The position numbers and the translations under genes were made by a program. Shown piece by piece: positions 8,602-15,724 of a stretch of 64,000 bases of DNA (position 1 is the stretch's first letter; the number at the start of each line of letters is the position of its first letter). Location of the stretch: positions 4,883,501-4,947,500 of the forward strand of contig NZ_CP108644.1 in the NCBI RefSeq assembly GCF_041435495.1. The letters are read 5' to 3'. The stretch is from Streptomyces sp. NBC_01116 (GTDB taxonomy: Bacteria > Actinomycetota > Actinomycetes > Streptomycetales > Streptomycetaceae). The notes beneath the pieces were generated by a model. That model did no database searches. It had not been told where the DNA came from and was given only the letters and a program-made list of their open reading frames with translations.

Positions 8602-9063
8602 TTACGGCAGGTGCAGCAGTTTGCCGAGGATGCTGGAGAGCTGTCCGCGCTCCGTGGGGCTGAGGGCTTGGAAGGTTCCGTCAAGGAACTCGGGGACGGC
8701 GTCCTCGGCCCGGGCGAGGACGTGCCGGCCCGAGTCGGTGATGGTGACGGCGTACGCGCGACGGTCCGCGGCGTCCCGTTCGCGGCGTACGTGGCCTGCC
8801 TGTTCCAGGCCGTCGCAGAGGCCGACCATCACGCTGCGGTCGATGCGCAGTTCGTCGCTCAGGACGCGCTGCGAGCTGGGACCGACTTCGCCGAGCATCT
8901 TCAGCACCAGGTGCTGACCGACGCCGAGCCCGAGCGCGCCGGCCCTGGCGTCCGCCGCCCGGGCGACCGCGGCTGAGGCCCGGCACAGGGCGATGTCCAA
9001 ACGCTCTGCGGCGAGCCGGGGGAAGTAGTCGGTGTTCGTGTGGTGCGGGGTGGTGGACGGCAT
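8602..9063 (-). CDS. MarR-family transcriptional regulator
   Basis: The protein has 153 residues. The winged helix spans about residues 35-105: LGLGVGQHLVLKMLGEVGPSSQRVLSDELRIDRSVMVGLCDGLEQAGHVRRERDAADRRAYAVTITDSG, with the D-x-R-D-R wing turn typical of MarR. It is divergent from a nitroreductase gene. The 249-base gap contains a consensus-like promoter and two small palindromes, so it probably controls that enzyme and itself in response to a small phenolic or oxidant. Confidence 0.9.
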   Translation of the reverse strand: MPSTTPHHTNTDYFPRLAAERLDIALCRASAAVARAADARAGALGLGVGQHLVLKMLGEVGPSSQRVLSDELRIDRSVMVGLCDGLEQAGHVRRERDAADRRAYAVTITDSGRHVLARAEDAVPEFLDGTFQALSPTERGQLSSILGKLLHLP

Positions 9064-9104
9064 GGGGTGTCTCCCTCCTGGCTGTCGCCACCGTAGCAGT
9101 AATC

Positions 9105-9178
9105 ATCTGTGCCCAGATTGTTTGACGGCCAACGATGAGAATCGTATGCTCGCCAATCATCTGCTGGCCAATCATTGG
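9105..9178 (+). promoter_or_regulatory. Promoter and candidate MarR operators for the nitroreductase gene
   Basis: TTGACG (9122-9127) and TATGCT (9145-9150) are 17 bases apart, as for a housekeeping sigma promoter, with a predicted start near 9157. ATCTG-N4-CAGAT (9105-9118) lies just upstream of the -35 box. The perfect palindrome CCAATCATTGG (9168-9178) lies just after the predicted start. Part of it (CCAATCAT) is repeated at 9153-9160. The regulator assignment is inferred from the divergent MarR gene. Confidence 0.6.
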
Positions 9179-9312
9179 TGCGTTGATGCTGTTGGTGTCG
9201 CCCGGCGCCACCCTCGCGTCCACCGCGGCCTGCGCCCCCGCGTCAGCCGCGAGACCCGGGCCCGCGCCTGGGCGTCGCCCGCGACAACACCCACCACCCG
9301 AGGAGGCTCCTC

Positions 9313-9960
9313 GTGACGCTGGATCTGACCCCCGACCAACTGCTGGCCACCACCCGCGCGGTGCGCAAACGCCTCGACCTGGAGCGCCCGGTGCCGCGGT
9401 CTCTGATCGAAGAGTGCATCGACCTCGCCACACAGGCGCCGACGGGGCGCAACCGGCAGCGCTGGCACTTCATCGTCGTCACCGACCCCGACCGGCGCCG
9501 CCTCGTCGGCGACATCTTCCGCCGCGCGCTGACCACCGGAGGCGGGCAGCCTCCGACCGAGCGGGACCTGCCACGCATGTTCGCCCATCCCGGCACCATG
9601 GAACGGATCTCGGACGGCCTGCGGCACCTGCACGACAACATCCACCGTGTGCCCGCCTTCGTCGTCCCGGCCATCGAGGGCCGCACGGAAGGCGCCTCCG
9701 TGCTCGACCAGTCCATGACCTGGGGGTCCGTCCTCCCGGCCGTGTGGAGCTTCATGCTCGCCGCGCGCGCCCGCGGGCTGGGCACCGTGTGGACCACGGC
9801 CCAGGGTCCGCTGGAGAAGGAACTCGCCGACGCACTCGGCGTGCCCCATGACGAGGTGATGCTCGCCGCCTTCATCCCGTTGGCGTTCACCATCGGTACC
9901 GACTTCAAGCCGGCCCGCCGGGTTCCTCGGGAGCAGGTCCTGCATTGGGAGCGGTGGTAG
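9313..9960 (+). CDS. Nitroreductase-family flavoprotein
   Basis: The protein has 215 residues with a GTG start 7 bases after GGAGG. It contains the N-terminal FMN-binding segment (RAVRKRLDLERPVPRSLIEECIDLATQAPTGRNRQRWHFIVV), in which the early Arg, the AQAPTGxNxQ-type loop and the W-x-F-I-V strand are characteristic. A C-terminal block (AARARGLGTVWTT...) covers the flavin. It would reduce nitro-aromatic, quinone or ene substrates with NAD(P)H. Divergence from a MarR gene suggests induction by such compounds. Confidence 0.88.
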   Translation: MTLDLTPDQLLATTRAVRKRLDLERPVPRSLIEECIDLATQAPTGRNRQRWHFIVVTDPDRRRLVGDIFRRALTTGGGQPPTERDLPRMFAHPGTMERISDGLRHLHDNIHRVPAFVVPAIEGRTEGASVLDQSMTWGSVLPAVWSFMLAARARGLGTVWTTAQGPLEKELADALGVPHDEVMLAAFIPLAFTIGTDFKPARRVPREQVLHWERW

Positions 9961-10100
9961 TGGAGCAAGATCATGACGCCACGGCGCACATGGGCAACCT
10001 CCGCGACCTGCTCGGACCCGCCTGAGCCCACGTCGGCGAGCCGATGGTCCGCCCTCCCCGATGCCCGGTGCGGTACCTCGCGACGCCGTCCCGGAGCGGA

Positions 10101-10565
10101 TCAGTCGGGCTGCTTCTCCATGTGCGAGAGGACGCGGTTCGCGATGCGGGAGAGCGAGTCCAGCTCTTCCTGGGTGAGGGCGTCGATGAACAGTCGACGG
10201 ACGTGCTCGACGTGCAGGGGAGCGGCGTCCTCGATCGCCTTCCGGCCTGCCGGGGTGGCGACGACGAACGCTCCGCGTCCGTCGTCGGGGCAGTCCTCCT
10301 TGGTCACCAGGCCGCGTTTCGCCATCCGCCCCACCTGATGGGACATGCGGCTCTTCTCCCACTCCACCAGCTTGGTCAGGTCCATGAAGCGGATCCGCCC
10401 GCCGGCCTCGGTGAGTTTGGCCAGCACGATGTAGTCGGCGGGAGACATGCGGGAGTCGGTCTGAACCTGGCGTGAGAGCCGTCCGATGAGCTTCTCCTGC
10501 ATGCGGATGAAGCTGTCCCAGGCGGCCTGCTGCTCCGGGGTCAGCCAGTGTGGCGGTGCGTCCAT
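10101..10565 (-). CDS. MarR-family transcriptional regulator
   Basis: The protein has 154 residues with the start at MDAPPHWLTPEQQAAWDSF, a common N terminus in streptomycete MarR proteins; upstream in-frame codons are Arg/Pro-rich and unlike coding sequence. The HTH and wing span MSPADYIVLAKLTEAGGRIRFMDLTKLVEWEKSRMSHQVGRMAKRGLVTKEDCPDDGRGAFVVATPAG. The divergent isochorismatase-like gene has a perfect 14-base inverted repeat around its promoter, which is the likely target. Confidence 0.9.
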   Translation of the reverse strand: MDAPPHWLTPEQQAAWDSFIRMQEKLIGRLSRQVQTDSRMSPADYIVLAKLTEAGGRIRFMDLTKLVEWEKSRMSHQVGRMAKRGLVTKEDCPDDGRGAFVVATPAGRKAIEDAAPLHVEHVRRLFIDALTQEELDSLSRIANRVLSHMEKQPD

Positions 10566-10677
10566 GCGAGGAGCGTAACGAGGCGGTCGGCGGCGCGGCC
10601 ATCTCCTGGGCGGGGCCGGTTCCCGCACCGGGCGACCGGTCTTCCGTACGTCCTGACAAGTCGGCGGCCACGACGGA

Positions 10678-10726
10678 TAGTTGACGTGTCAATCACCGGT
10701 CCCTAGTGTGGATGACACGTCAACTA
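10678..10726 (+). promoter_or_regulatory. Promoter with flanking inverted repeats (MarR-type switch)
   Basis: TTGACG (10681-10686) and TAGTGT (10704-10709) have a 17-base spacer and face the isochorismatase-like gene. TAGTTGACGTGTCA (10678-10691) overlaps the -35 box. Its exact reverse complement TGACACGTCAACTA (10713-10726) covers the predicted start site. A repressor bound to both would block the polymerase. The repressor is inferred to be the divergent MarR protein. Confidence 0.75.
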
Positions 10727-10770
10727 ACTGGCTGCGGCACGCACACGTGAAGCTCCAGAAGGGGAATCCC

Positions 10771-11427
10771 ATGAGCACCCAGAACAAGGCCGGACTCGAC
10801 GCGCTGCTGACGCCGGAGGAGAGCGTCCTGGTGCTGATCGACCACCAGCCCTTCCAGTTCGCCAATCTGAACAGCCATGAGCCGACGATGATCGTCAACA
10901 ACGTCGTCGGGCTCGCCAAGGCCGCCAAGGTCTACGACGTGCCGACCATCCTGACGACCGTTCTGGAGGAGCGCGGCGGCCTCCTCATCCAGGGCATCCA
11001 GGACGTGTTCCCGGAGCAGAAGCCGATCGACCGGACCTTCATCAACACCTGGCAGGATCAGCGGGTCGTCGACGCCGTCAAGGCGACCGGGCGGAAGAAG
11101 CTGATCCTGGCCGGGCTCTGGACGGAGATCTGCCTGGCGATGCCGGCCATCCAGGCGGCGGGTGAGGGGTTCGAGGTCTATGCGGTCACCGACGCGTCGG
11201 GGGGCGTGTCGGCCGAGGCCCACGACATGGCGGTGCGGCGCATGGTCCAGGCGGGCGTCGTGCCGATCACGTGGCTGGCCGTGATGGGGGAGTGGCAGCG
11301 CGACTGGGCCCGCGAGGCGACCATCCCGGGGGCCGCCGAGGTCCAGGCGCAGCACGGGGGCGCCACGGGGGTGGCCTTCGCCTGGGAGACGCAGCTCCTC
11401 GCCGGGAGTGCCCGGAGCGGTGTCTGA
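10771..11427 (+). CDS. Isochorismatase-like hydrolase (YcaC type)
   Basis: The protein has 218 residues with the ATG at 10771 after AGAAGGGG. It has the cysteine-hydrolase fold with Asp24 (LIDHQPFQF), Lys110 (RKKLILAG) and Cys121 (WTEICLAMP) as the catalytic triad, and the YcaC-like ending VPITWLAVMGEWQRDWAR. Relatives act on small amides or are of unknown substrate. It stands alone and is divergent from a MarR gene; its promoter lies inside two inverted operator-like repeats, so it is probably inducible. Confidence 0.88.
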   Translation: MSTQNKAGLDALLTPEESVLVLIDHQPFQFANLNSHEPTMIVNNVVGLAKAAKVYDVPTILTTVLEERGGLLIQGIQDVFPEQKPIDRTFINTWQDQRVVDAVKATGRKKLILAGLWTEICLAMPAIQAAGEGFEVYAVTDASGGVSAEAHDMAVRRMVQAGVVPITWLAVMGEWQRDWAREATIPGAAEVQAQHGGATGVAFAWETQLLAGSARSGV

Positions 11428-11499
11428 CGCCGGGGCGGAACCGAGGACGAGTACCGTCCTGACCAGGACGTTGTGGACGGAAGAACGGACAGAGGACAC

Positions 11500-11808
11500 A
11501 TGGCGGTCGAAGTGAAGGATGTTCCCGAGGCCAAGCGGTACGAGGCCCGGGTCGACGGAGAGGCCGAGGTCGCGGGCGTCGCGGACTACCTTCGTACGGC
11601 GGAGCTCATCGCGTTCCTCCACACCGAGGTCTCGCCCGCGTACGAGGGCAGGGGGGTCGGGTCGGCACTGGCCCGCACCTCCCTGGACGAGGCGCGCGCC
11701 GCCGGCCTGCGGGTGCTGCCCACCTGCCCGTTCTACGCGGGATGGATCGCCCGGCACCCCGAATACCAGGACCTGCTGTACCAGTCGCGCAGCAAGGTCA
11801 GCGACTGA
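11500..11808 (+). CDS. Small GNAT-like acetyltransferase (YidJ/Gcn5-related short family)
   Basis: The protein has 102 residues with the ATG at 11500 after AGAGGA. It is a minimal acetyltransferase domain: LIAFLHTEVSPAYEGRGVGSALARTSLDEARAAGLRVLPTCPFYAGWIARHPEYQDLL. The E-G-R-G-V-G-S loop binds acetyl-CoA, and the C-P-F-x-x-x-W-I-x-x-H-P-E-Y ending defines this short family. The acceptor is unknown. A strong terminator hairpin follows directly. Confidence 0.85.
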   Translation: MAVEVKDVPEAKRYEARVDGEAEVAGVADYLRTAELIAFLHTEVSPAYEGRGVGSALARTSLDEARAAGLRVLPTCPFYAGWIARHPEYQDLLYQSRSKVSD

Positions 11809-11815
11809 ACGCCGG

Positions 11816-11850
11816 GGGAGAGGGAGAGGCGCGGAGCCGCTCCCTCTCCC
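11816..11850 (+). terminator. Hairpin terminator after the small acetyltransferase
   Basis: A perfect 11-base stem, GGGAGAGGGAG (11816-11826) with CTCCCTCTCCC (11840-11850), encloses a 13-base loop and starts 8 bases after the stop codon. A TTTCCC run follows. It should separate this gene from the downstream methyltransferase gene. Confidence 0.75.
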
Positions 11851-11918
11851 TTTCCCTTGCCCACTCCTCGTAGTCGCCCGGGGCCGGGGCCGGTGAAGGC
11901 GCGCCTAGAGTGGCGGCC

Positions 11919-12605
11919 ATGACTGCCACTGACTCCACGCCCGATTTCCAGCGTGCCACCCGCGACTCGTACGACACCATGGCCCCCGCCTACCTCGAGT
12001 TCGCCCGGGGTGAGTTGGCGGCCAAGCCCCTGGAACGCGCGCTGTTGAGCACGTTCGCGGAACTCGCGGCGGCCGGCGGCAGCGGTCTGCCCGTGGCCGA
12101 CGTCGGCTGCGGCACGGGCCGGGTGACCGCGCATCTGCACGAACTGGGCCTGGGGCTGGACCTGTTCGGGATCGACCTCTCCCCGCGGATGGTCGCCGTG
12201 GCGCGGGAGGAGCACCCGGGCCTGCGCTTCGAGGAGGGCTCCATGCTCGACCTCGGGCTGCCGGACGCCTCGCTGGGCGGGCTGCTCGCCTGGTACTCCA
12301 CCATCCACGTCCCGGACGACGAACTGCCGCGCGCCTTCGCGGAGTTCCACCGCGTGCTGGCCCCGGGGGCCCACGTACAGCTGGGCTTCCAGGTCGGGGA
12401 CGAGGCGCTGCGGCTGACGGAGGCGTGGGGCATGGAGATCGCGCTCGACTTCCACCGGCGGCAGCCGGAGCGGATCGCCACGCTGCTGCGGGAGGCGGGC
12501 CTGGAGGTCCGGTCCGTGGTGTGGCGGGAGCGGGACACGGAAGGGCCGTTCCCGGAGCGGGCGCCGCAGGGGTTCGTGCTGGCGCGGAGGCCGCTCGCGG
12601 TCTGA
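11919..12605 (+). CDS. SAM-dependent methyltransferase (class I)
   Basis: The protein has 228 residues from the ATG at 11919; a GTG 9 bases earlier is an alternative start. Motif I is VADVGCGTGRVTAHLHELG, followed by the acidic residue in FGIDLSPRMVAVA, then GSMLDLGLPDASLGGLLAWYS and the post-motif helix. This is the Methyltransf_11/25 pattern of small-molecule methyltransferases. The substrate is unknown and no biosynthetic partner is adjacent. Confidence 0.85.
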   Translation: MTATDSTPDFQRATRDSYDTMAPAYLEFARGELAAKPLERALLSTFAELAAAGGSGLPVADVGCGTGRVTAHLHELGLGLDLFGIDLSPRMVAVAREEHPGLRFEEGSMLDLGLPDASLGGLLAWYSTIHVPDDELPRAFAEFHRVLAPGAHVQLGFQVGDEALRLTEAWGMEIALDFHRRQPERIATLLREAGLEVRSVVWRERDTEGPFPERAPQGFVLARRPLAV

Positions 12606-12849
12606 CGCGGCCTGACCCCGGTTGCCGTCCGGCCTCGCCGGCCGCCTGCCGCCTGTCCCAGCCGCCTCGCCCGCCGTCTGGCCCTCCGGCCTGCTCGCTG
12701 TCCTGCCTGACCTAGGCCCTGTCGTCAAACTGCCGCCTGTCCCGCACGGCGCCCGCCGGCTGTCCCGCCCGGTCCGCCCGCTGTCCTGACCGGCGCGGGC
12801 GGGGGTCTCGTCGCACCACCGGCTCACTCAGGATGCGAAGTGCCCCATA

Positions 12850-12866
12850 GTGACCAGACTGGTCAC
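12850..12866. promoter_or_regulatory. 17-base palindrome at the start of the gas-vesicle operon
   Basis: GTGACCAGACTGGTCAC has 8-base arms around one central base and ends 2 bases before the ATG of gvpO. Its position over the ribosome-binding region suggests a repressor operator or an mRNA hairpin that would hide the start. The 245 bases between the previous gene and gvpO otherwise show only Pro/Arg-type low-complexity sequence. Confidence 0.5.
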
Positions 12867-12867
12867 C

Positions 12868-13191
12868 ATGGCAGACCAACGTTCAGCGCGCGCCGAACGC
12901 TCCTCCCCGGGGACCCGGAAGAAGTCCTCGGCCGGGAAGGGGCCCGAGCACGCGGCCCGCGCCGCCTGTCAGAGCCTGGAAGCACTGATCAGCCACCCGG
13001 CCGAGGGCGTCTCCGCGATCCGACGGTTCGACGACGACGGCTGGTGCGTCGTCGTGGACGTCCTCGAAGTGCCCCGCATCCCGGACACGACCAGTCTCCT
13101 CGCCTCGTACGAGGTGCGGCTCGACGGGGACGGTGAACTCGTGGAGTACGCCCGGGTCCGCCGTTACCGGCGCGGTGCCGCCGACGAGTGA
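12868..13191 (+). CDS. gvpO: Gas vesicle protein GvpO
   Basis: The protein has 107 residues from the ATG at 12868; a GTG at 12850 lies in the palindrome. After a basic, disordered N terminus the GvpO domain is recognisable: ARAACQSLEALISHPAEGVSAIRRFDDDGWCVVVDVLEVPRIPDTTSLLASYEVRLDGDGELVEYARVRRYRRG. GvpO is needed in haloarchaea for gvp expression or vesicle assembly. It is the first gene of the streptomycete gvp cluster, as here. It is followed after 36 bases by gvpA. Confidence 0.88.
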   Translation: MADQRSARAERSSPGTRKKSSAGKGPEHAARAACQSLEALISHPAEGVSAIRRFDDDGWCVVVDVLEVPRIPDTTSLLASYEVRLDGDGELVEYARVRRYRRGAADE

Positions 13192-13227
13192 CCTCACTCC
13201 GTCCGACAGCTGGAAGGACCCACCCCC

Positions 13228-13719
13228 ATGACGACCACGACCTACGTCGACGGCGCCGCCCCGTGCCCGCCCCGCGCCGGCACGCTCTACGACGTGCTGG
13301 AGCTCATTCTCGACCGGGGCATGGTGATCGACGTATTCGTACGCGTCTCCCTGGTCGGCATCGAGATCCTCAAGATCGACGCGCGCATAGTCGTGGCGAG
13401 TGTCGACACCTACTTGCGCTTCGCCGAGGCGTGCAACCGGCTCGACCTCGAACGTGACTCCGGCAGCACCACCGTCCCCGAACTGCTCAGCGGCTCCGCC
13501 GCCCGATCGATCGGCAAGCGGAAGGTGCGCAAGGCCGCGGAGTCGGTCGGCGACACCGTACGGAAGGCGGTCGGGGCCGGCGGGTCCGATGACGACGACG
13601 ATGTCGACGAGGAAGAGGCGGAGGAACGTCCGGCGCGCCCGAAGAAGCGCCGCGCCCCCGCCCGCAGCAGCGGCAGCAGCAGCGGTGGCACGAGCCGTCG
13701 CCGCAGGGCAGAGGTCTGA
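13228..13719 (+). CDS. gvpA: Gas vesicle structural protein GvpA/J family with charged C-terminal tail
   Basis: The protein has 163 residues. Residues ~18-75 are the vesicle-shell fold: LYDVLELILDRGMVIDVFVRVSLVGIEILKIDARIVVASVDTYLRFAEACNRLDL, the amphipathic helix-strand-strand-helix of the GvpA family. Typical GvpA ends shortly after this. Here about 85 extra residues follow: KVRKAAESVGDTVRKAVG, an acidic run (DDDDDVDEEEAEE) and a basic Ser/Arg tail. This is usual for actinobacterial copies. gvpF follows one base after its stop. Confidence 0.9.
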   Translation: MTTTTYVDGAAPCPPRAGTLYDVLELILDRGMVIDVFVRVSLVGIEILKIDARIVVASVDTYLRFAEACNRLDLERDSGSTTVPELLSGSAARSIGKRKVRKAAESVGDTVRKAVGAGGSDDDDDVDEEEAEERPARPKKRRAPARSSGSSSGGTSRRRRAEV

Positions 13720-13720
13720 C

Positions 13721-14506
13721 GTGCGCGCGGACGGCCCGGGGACGGGCACGGCCGACGGACCGGGGCTGTACGTGTACGCGGTCGTCCGGGCAGGAACGCC
13801 GCTGCCCCGGAAGTCCGGGGGCGTCGGCAGCCCGCCCGCCCCGCTCCGGACGGTCGGGGTGGGCCCGGTGGCCGCGGTCGTCAGCGCCGCTCCCGCACAG
13901 CTGCGGGCCCGGCGGCGCGACCTGCTGGCCCACCAGGAGCTCCTGACACGCCTGGCGGGAAGCGGGCCCGTCCTGCCGATGCGCTTCGGCATGGTCGCCC
14001 CGGACGAGGACGCGCTGCGCGCCCAGCTGACCCGGGCGGAGGCGGGCCACCTCGCCGCCCTGGACCGCGTCGACGGGCACATCGAGATGAACGTCAAGGC
14101 CCTGCCGGCCCACGACTCCCTCGCCGCACTCGTGGCGGGGGACGCGGCCGTACGGCGGCTGCGCGAGGAAACCCGCAGGCGGCCCGGGTACGAGGCCAAT
14201 GTGCGCCTGGGCGCGGCCGTCGCGTCCGCCCTGGCGCGCCGGGCGGGCGACGCGGGACGGCGGGTGCTGCGCGATCTGGCTCCCATGGCCCGGGCGACGG
14301 CCGGGGGCCCCGAGGTCCCCGGCTGCGCGCTCAACGTGTCCTTCCTGGTGGCGCGGGCGGACAGCGACCGGTTCCGCGCGACGGCCGATCGTTTCGCGGC
14401 GGCCCACCGCGACCACGTGGAGCTCCGCCTCGCGGGGCCACTGCCCTGCTACAGCTTCGTCGACGCCGGGCACACGAGCCCGTCGGCACCGGCCGGTGGA
14501 GGCTGA
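13721..14506 (+). CDS. gvpF: Gas vesicle protein GvpF/L family
   Basis: The protein has 261 residues when started at the GTG one base after the gvpA stop. It begins with a short linker and the GvpL/GvpF signature GLYVYAVVRAGTPLP, and continues with GVGPVAAVVSAAP, LLAHQELLTRLAGSGPVLPMRFGMVAPDEDALRAQL and a C-terminal half with LNVSFLVARADSDRFRATAD. GvpF is a minor, assembly-related protein that contacts GvpA. Two members of this family occur in the cluster, and this is the first. Confidence 0.9.
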   Translation: MRADGPGTGTADGPGLYVYAVVRAGTPLPRKSGGVGSPPAPLRTVGVGPVAAVVSAAPAQLRARRRDLLAHQELLTRLAGSGPVLPMRFGMVAPDEDALRAQLTRAEAGHLAALDRVDGHIEMNVKALPAHDSLAALVAGDAAVRRLREETRRRPGYEANVRLGAAVASALARRAGDAGRRVLRDLAPMARATAGGPEVPGCALNVSFLVARADSDRFRATADRFAAAHRDHVELRLAGPLPCYSFVDAGHTSPSAPAGGG

Positions 14507-14508
14507 CG

Positions 14509-14775
14509 ATGGGGCTGATCTCCGGACTGCTGATGCTTCCCCTCGCGCCCGCCCGGGGCGTGGTGTGGGTCGCGGAGCGGTTGCAGGACGCCGCCGAGCG
14601 CGAACTCTACGACCCCGGAGTGATCCGCGCGCAGCTGGCGGCCCTCAACCAGGAGCTCGACGAGGGGCACATCGGGCTGGACGAGTTCGAGGCGCAAGAG
14701 GAAAGGCTGCTCGACCGGCTGTACGCGACACAGGCCGGCCGGACACCGACGACAGAAGGTGACCGACATGGATGA
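14509..14775 (+). CDS. gvpG: Gas vesicle protein GvpG
   Basis: The protein has 88 residues with the compact GvpG pattern: MGLISGLLMLPLAPARGVVWVAERLQDAAERELYDPGVIRAQLAALNQELDEGHIGLDEFEAQEERLLDRL. A hydrophobic N-terminal part is followed by a charged coiled helix. It is an accessory assembly protein. It starts 2 bases after gvpF and its 3' end overlaps the next gene by 8 bases, indicating translational coupling. Confidence 0.9.
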   Translation: MGLISGLLMLPLAPARGVVWVAERLQDAAERELYDPGVIRAQLAALNQELDEGHIGLDEFEAQEERLLDRLYATQAGRTPTTEGDRHG

Positions 14776-15718
14776 CCAGGCAAAGGCGGCCCTCGCAGCC
14801 GCCGTAGTGGGCGGATATGTGCTGGGCCGGACGAAGAAGGGCCGGCTGGCGCTGAGCGTCGCGACCTATCTGGCGGGGCGCCGGTTCGGACTCGAACCCC
14901 GCCAGTTGGCCGCCGAGGGAATGCGCAGGCTCGGTGAGGTGCCTCAAGTCGCCGAATTGCAGGAGCAGTTGCGGGGCGAGGTTCTCGACGCGGGACGCCA
15001 GGCGGTGACGGCCGCAGCCAACCGCTCCATGGCCTCCCTGGCGGACGCCATCGGCGACCGGACGGCCCGGCTCACGGCGGCGCCGGACGACGAGGCGGAC
15101 GAAGAGGACGAGGGCGAGTACGAGGACGAGGAGCCCGAGGAGGAGCCGGAGGGCGAGGACGAGGACGAGGAGGAAGACGAGGAAGACGAGGAAGACGAGT
15201 ACGAGGACGAGGACGAGGAGCCCGAAGACGAGGAGCCCGAAGACGAGGAGCCCGAAGAGGAGGAGCCCGAAGAGGAGGAGCCCGAAGAGGAGGAGGACGA
15301 GCCCGAAGAAGAGGAAGAGGAAGAGGCGGCCCCGCCGCAGCCTTCCCGGGCGAGGAAGTCCCCCTCCAGGAAGTCCGCCCCGGCCAGGAAGTCGGCGGAG
15401 AAGAAGTCCGCTCCGGCCAAGAAGGCTGCGGGGAAGAAGGCGGCTCCCGCCAAGAAGGCCCCGGCCAAGAAGGCTCCGGCGAAGAAGGCCGCTCCCGCCA
15501 AGAAGGCCCCGGCCAAGAAGGCTCCGGCGAAGAAGGCCGCTCCCGCCAAGAAGGCCCCGGCCAAGAAGGCCGCTCCAGCGAAGAAGGCCTCGGCGAAGAA
15601 GACCGCACCGGCCAAGAAGTCCGCCGCCAAGAAGTCCGCCCCCCAGAAGTCTGCCGCGAAGAAGACAGCGACGTCGTCGAAGCGGTCAGCATCCAAGCGC
15701 GCCGATCGCCGGAGGTAG
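14768..15718 (+). CDS. gvpY: Gas-vesicle-cluster protein with acidic and histone-H1-like tails (GvpY position)
   Basis: The protein has 316 residues with the ATG at 14768 (AAGG 8-11 bases upstream). The first ~105 residues form a small helical domain (MDDQAKAALAAAVVGGYVLGRTKKGRLALSVATYLAGRRFGLEPRQL), perhaps with a membrane-apposed helix. Residues ~110-195 are almost entirely Glu/Asp/Pro, and ~200-300 are Lys/Ala/Pro repeats of the PAKKA type, like a histone H1 or HupS tail. At DNA level the Lys part contains exact 48-base tandem units. The gene position matches gvpY of the streptomycete gvpOAFGYZJLSK order; the function is unknown. Confidence 0.65.
   Translation: MDDQAKAALAAAVVGGYVLGRTKKGRLALSVATYLAGRRFGLEPRQLAAEGMRRLGEVPQVAELQEQLRGEVLDAGRQAVTAAANRSMASLADAIGDRTARLTAAPDDEADEEDEGEYEDEEPEEEPEGEDEDEEEDEEDEEDEYEDEDEEPEDEEPEDEEPEEEEPEEEEPEEEEDEPEEEEEEEAAPPQPSRARKSPSRKSAPARKSAEKKSAPAKKAAGKKAAPAKKAPAKKAPAKKAAPAKKAPAKKAPAKKAAPAKKAPAKKAAPAKKASAKKTAPAKKSAAKKSAPQKSAAKKTATSSKRSASKRADRRR
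15443..15571 (+). repeat. 48-base tandem repeats coding for PAKKA units
   Basis: Two exact 48-base units (15443-15490 and 15491-15538), each beginning GCTCCCGCCAAGAAGG, are followed by 33 bases of a third. Each encodes three PAKKA-type pentapeptides plus an Ala. The exactness at synonymous positions points to recent copy-number change. Confidence 0.85.
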
Positions 15719-15724
15719 TCAGCC

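Noticed and set aside
9960..10025. 21-codon frame (GTG start) directly after the nitroreductase stop, ending GNLRDLLGPA
   Set aside because: Too short to support, with no ribosome site beyond overlap. It may be the tail of a lost gene.
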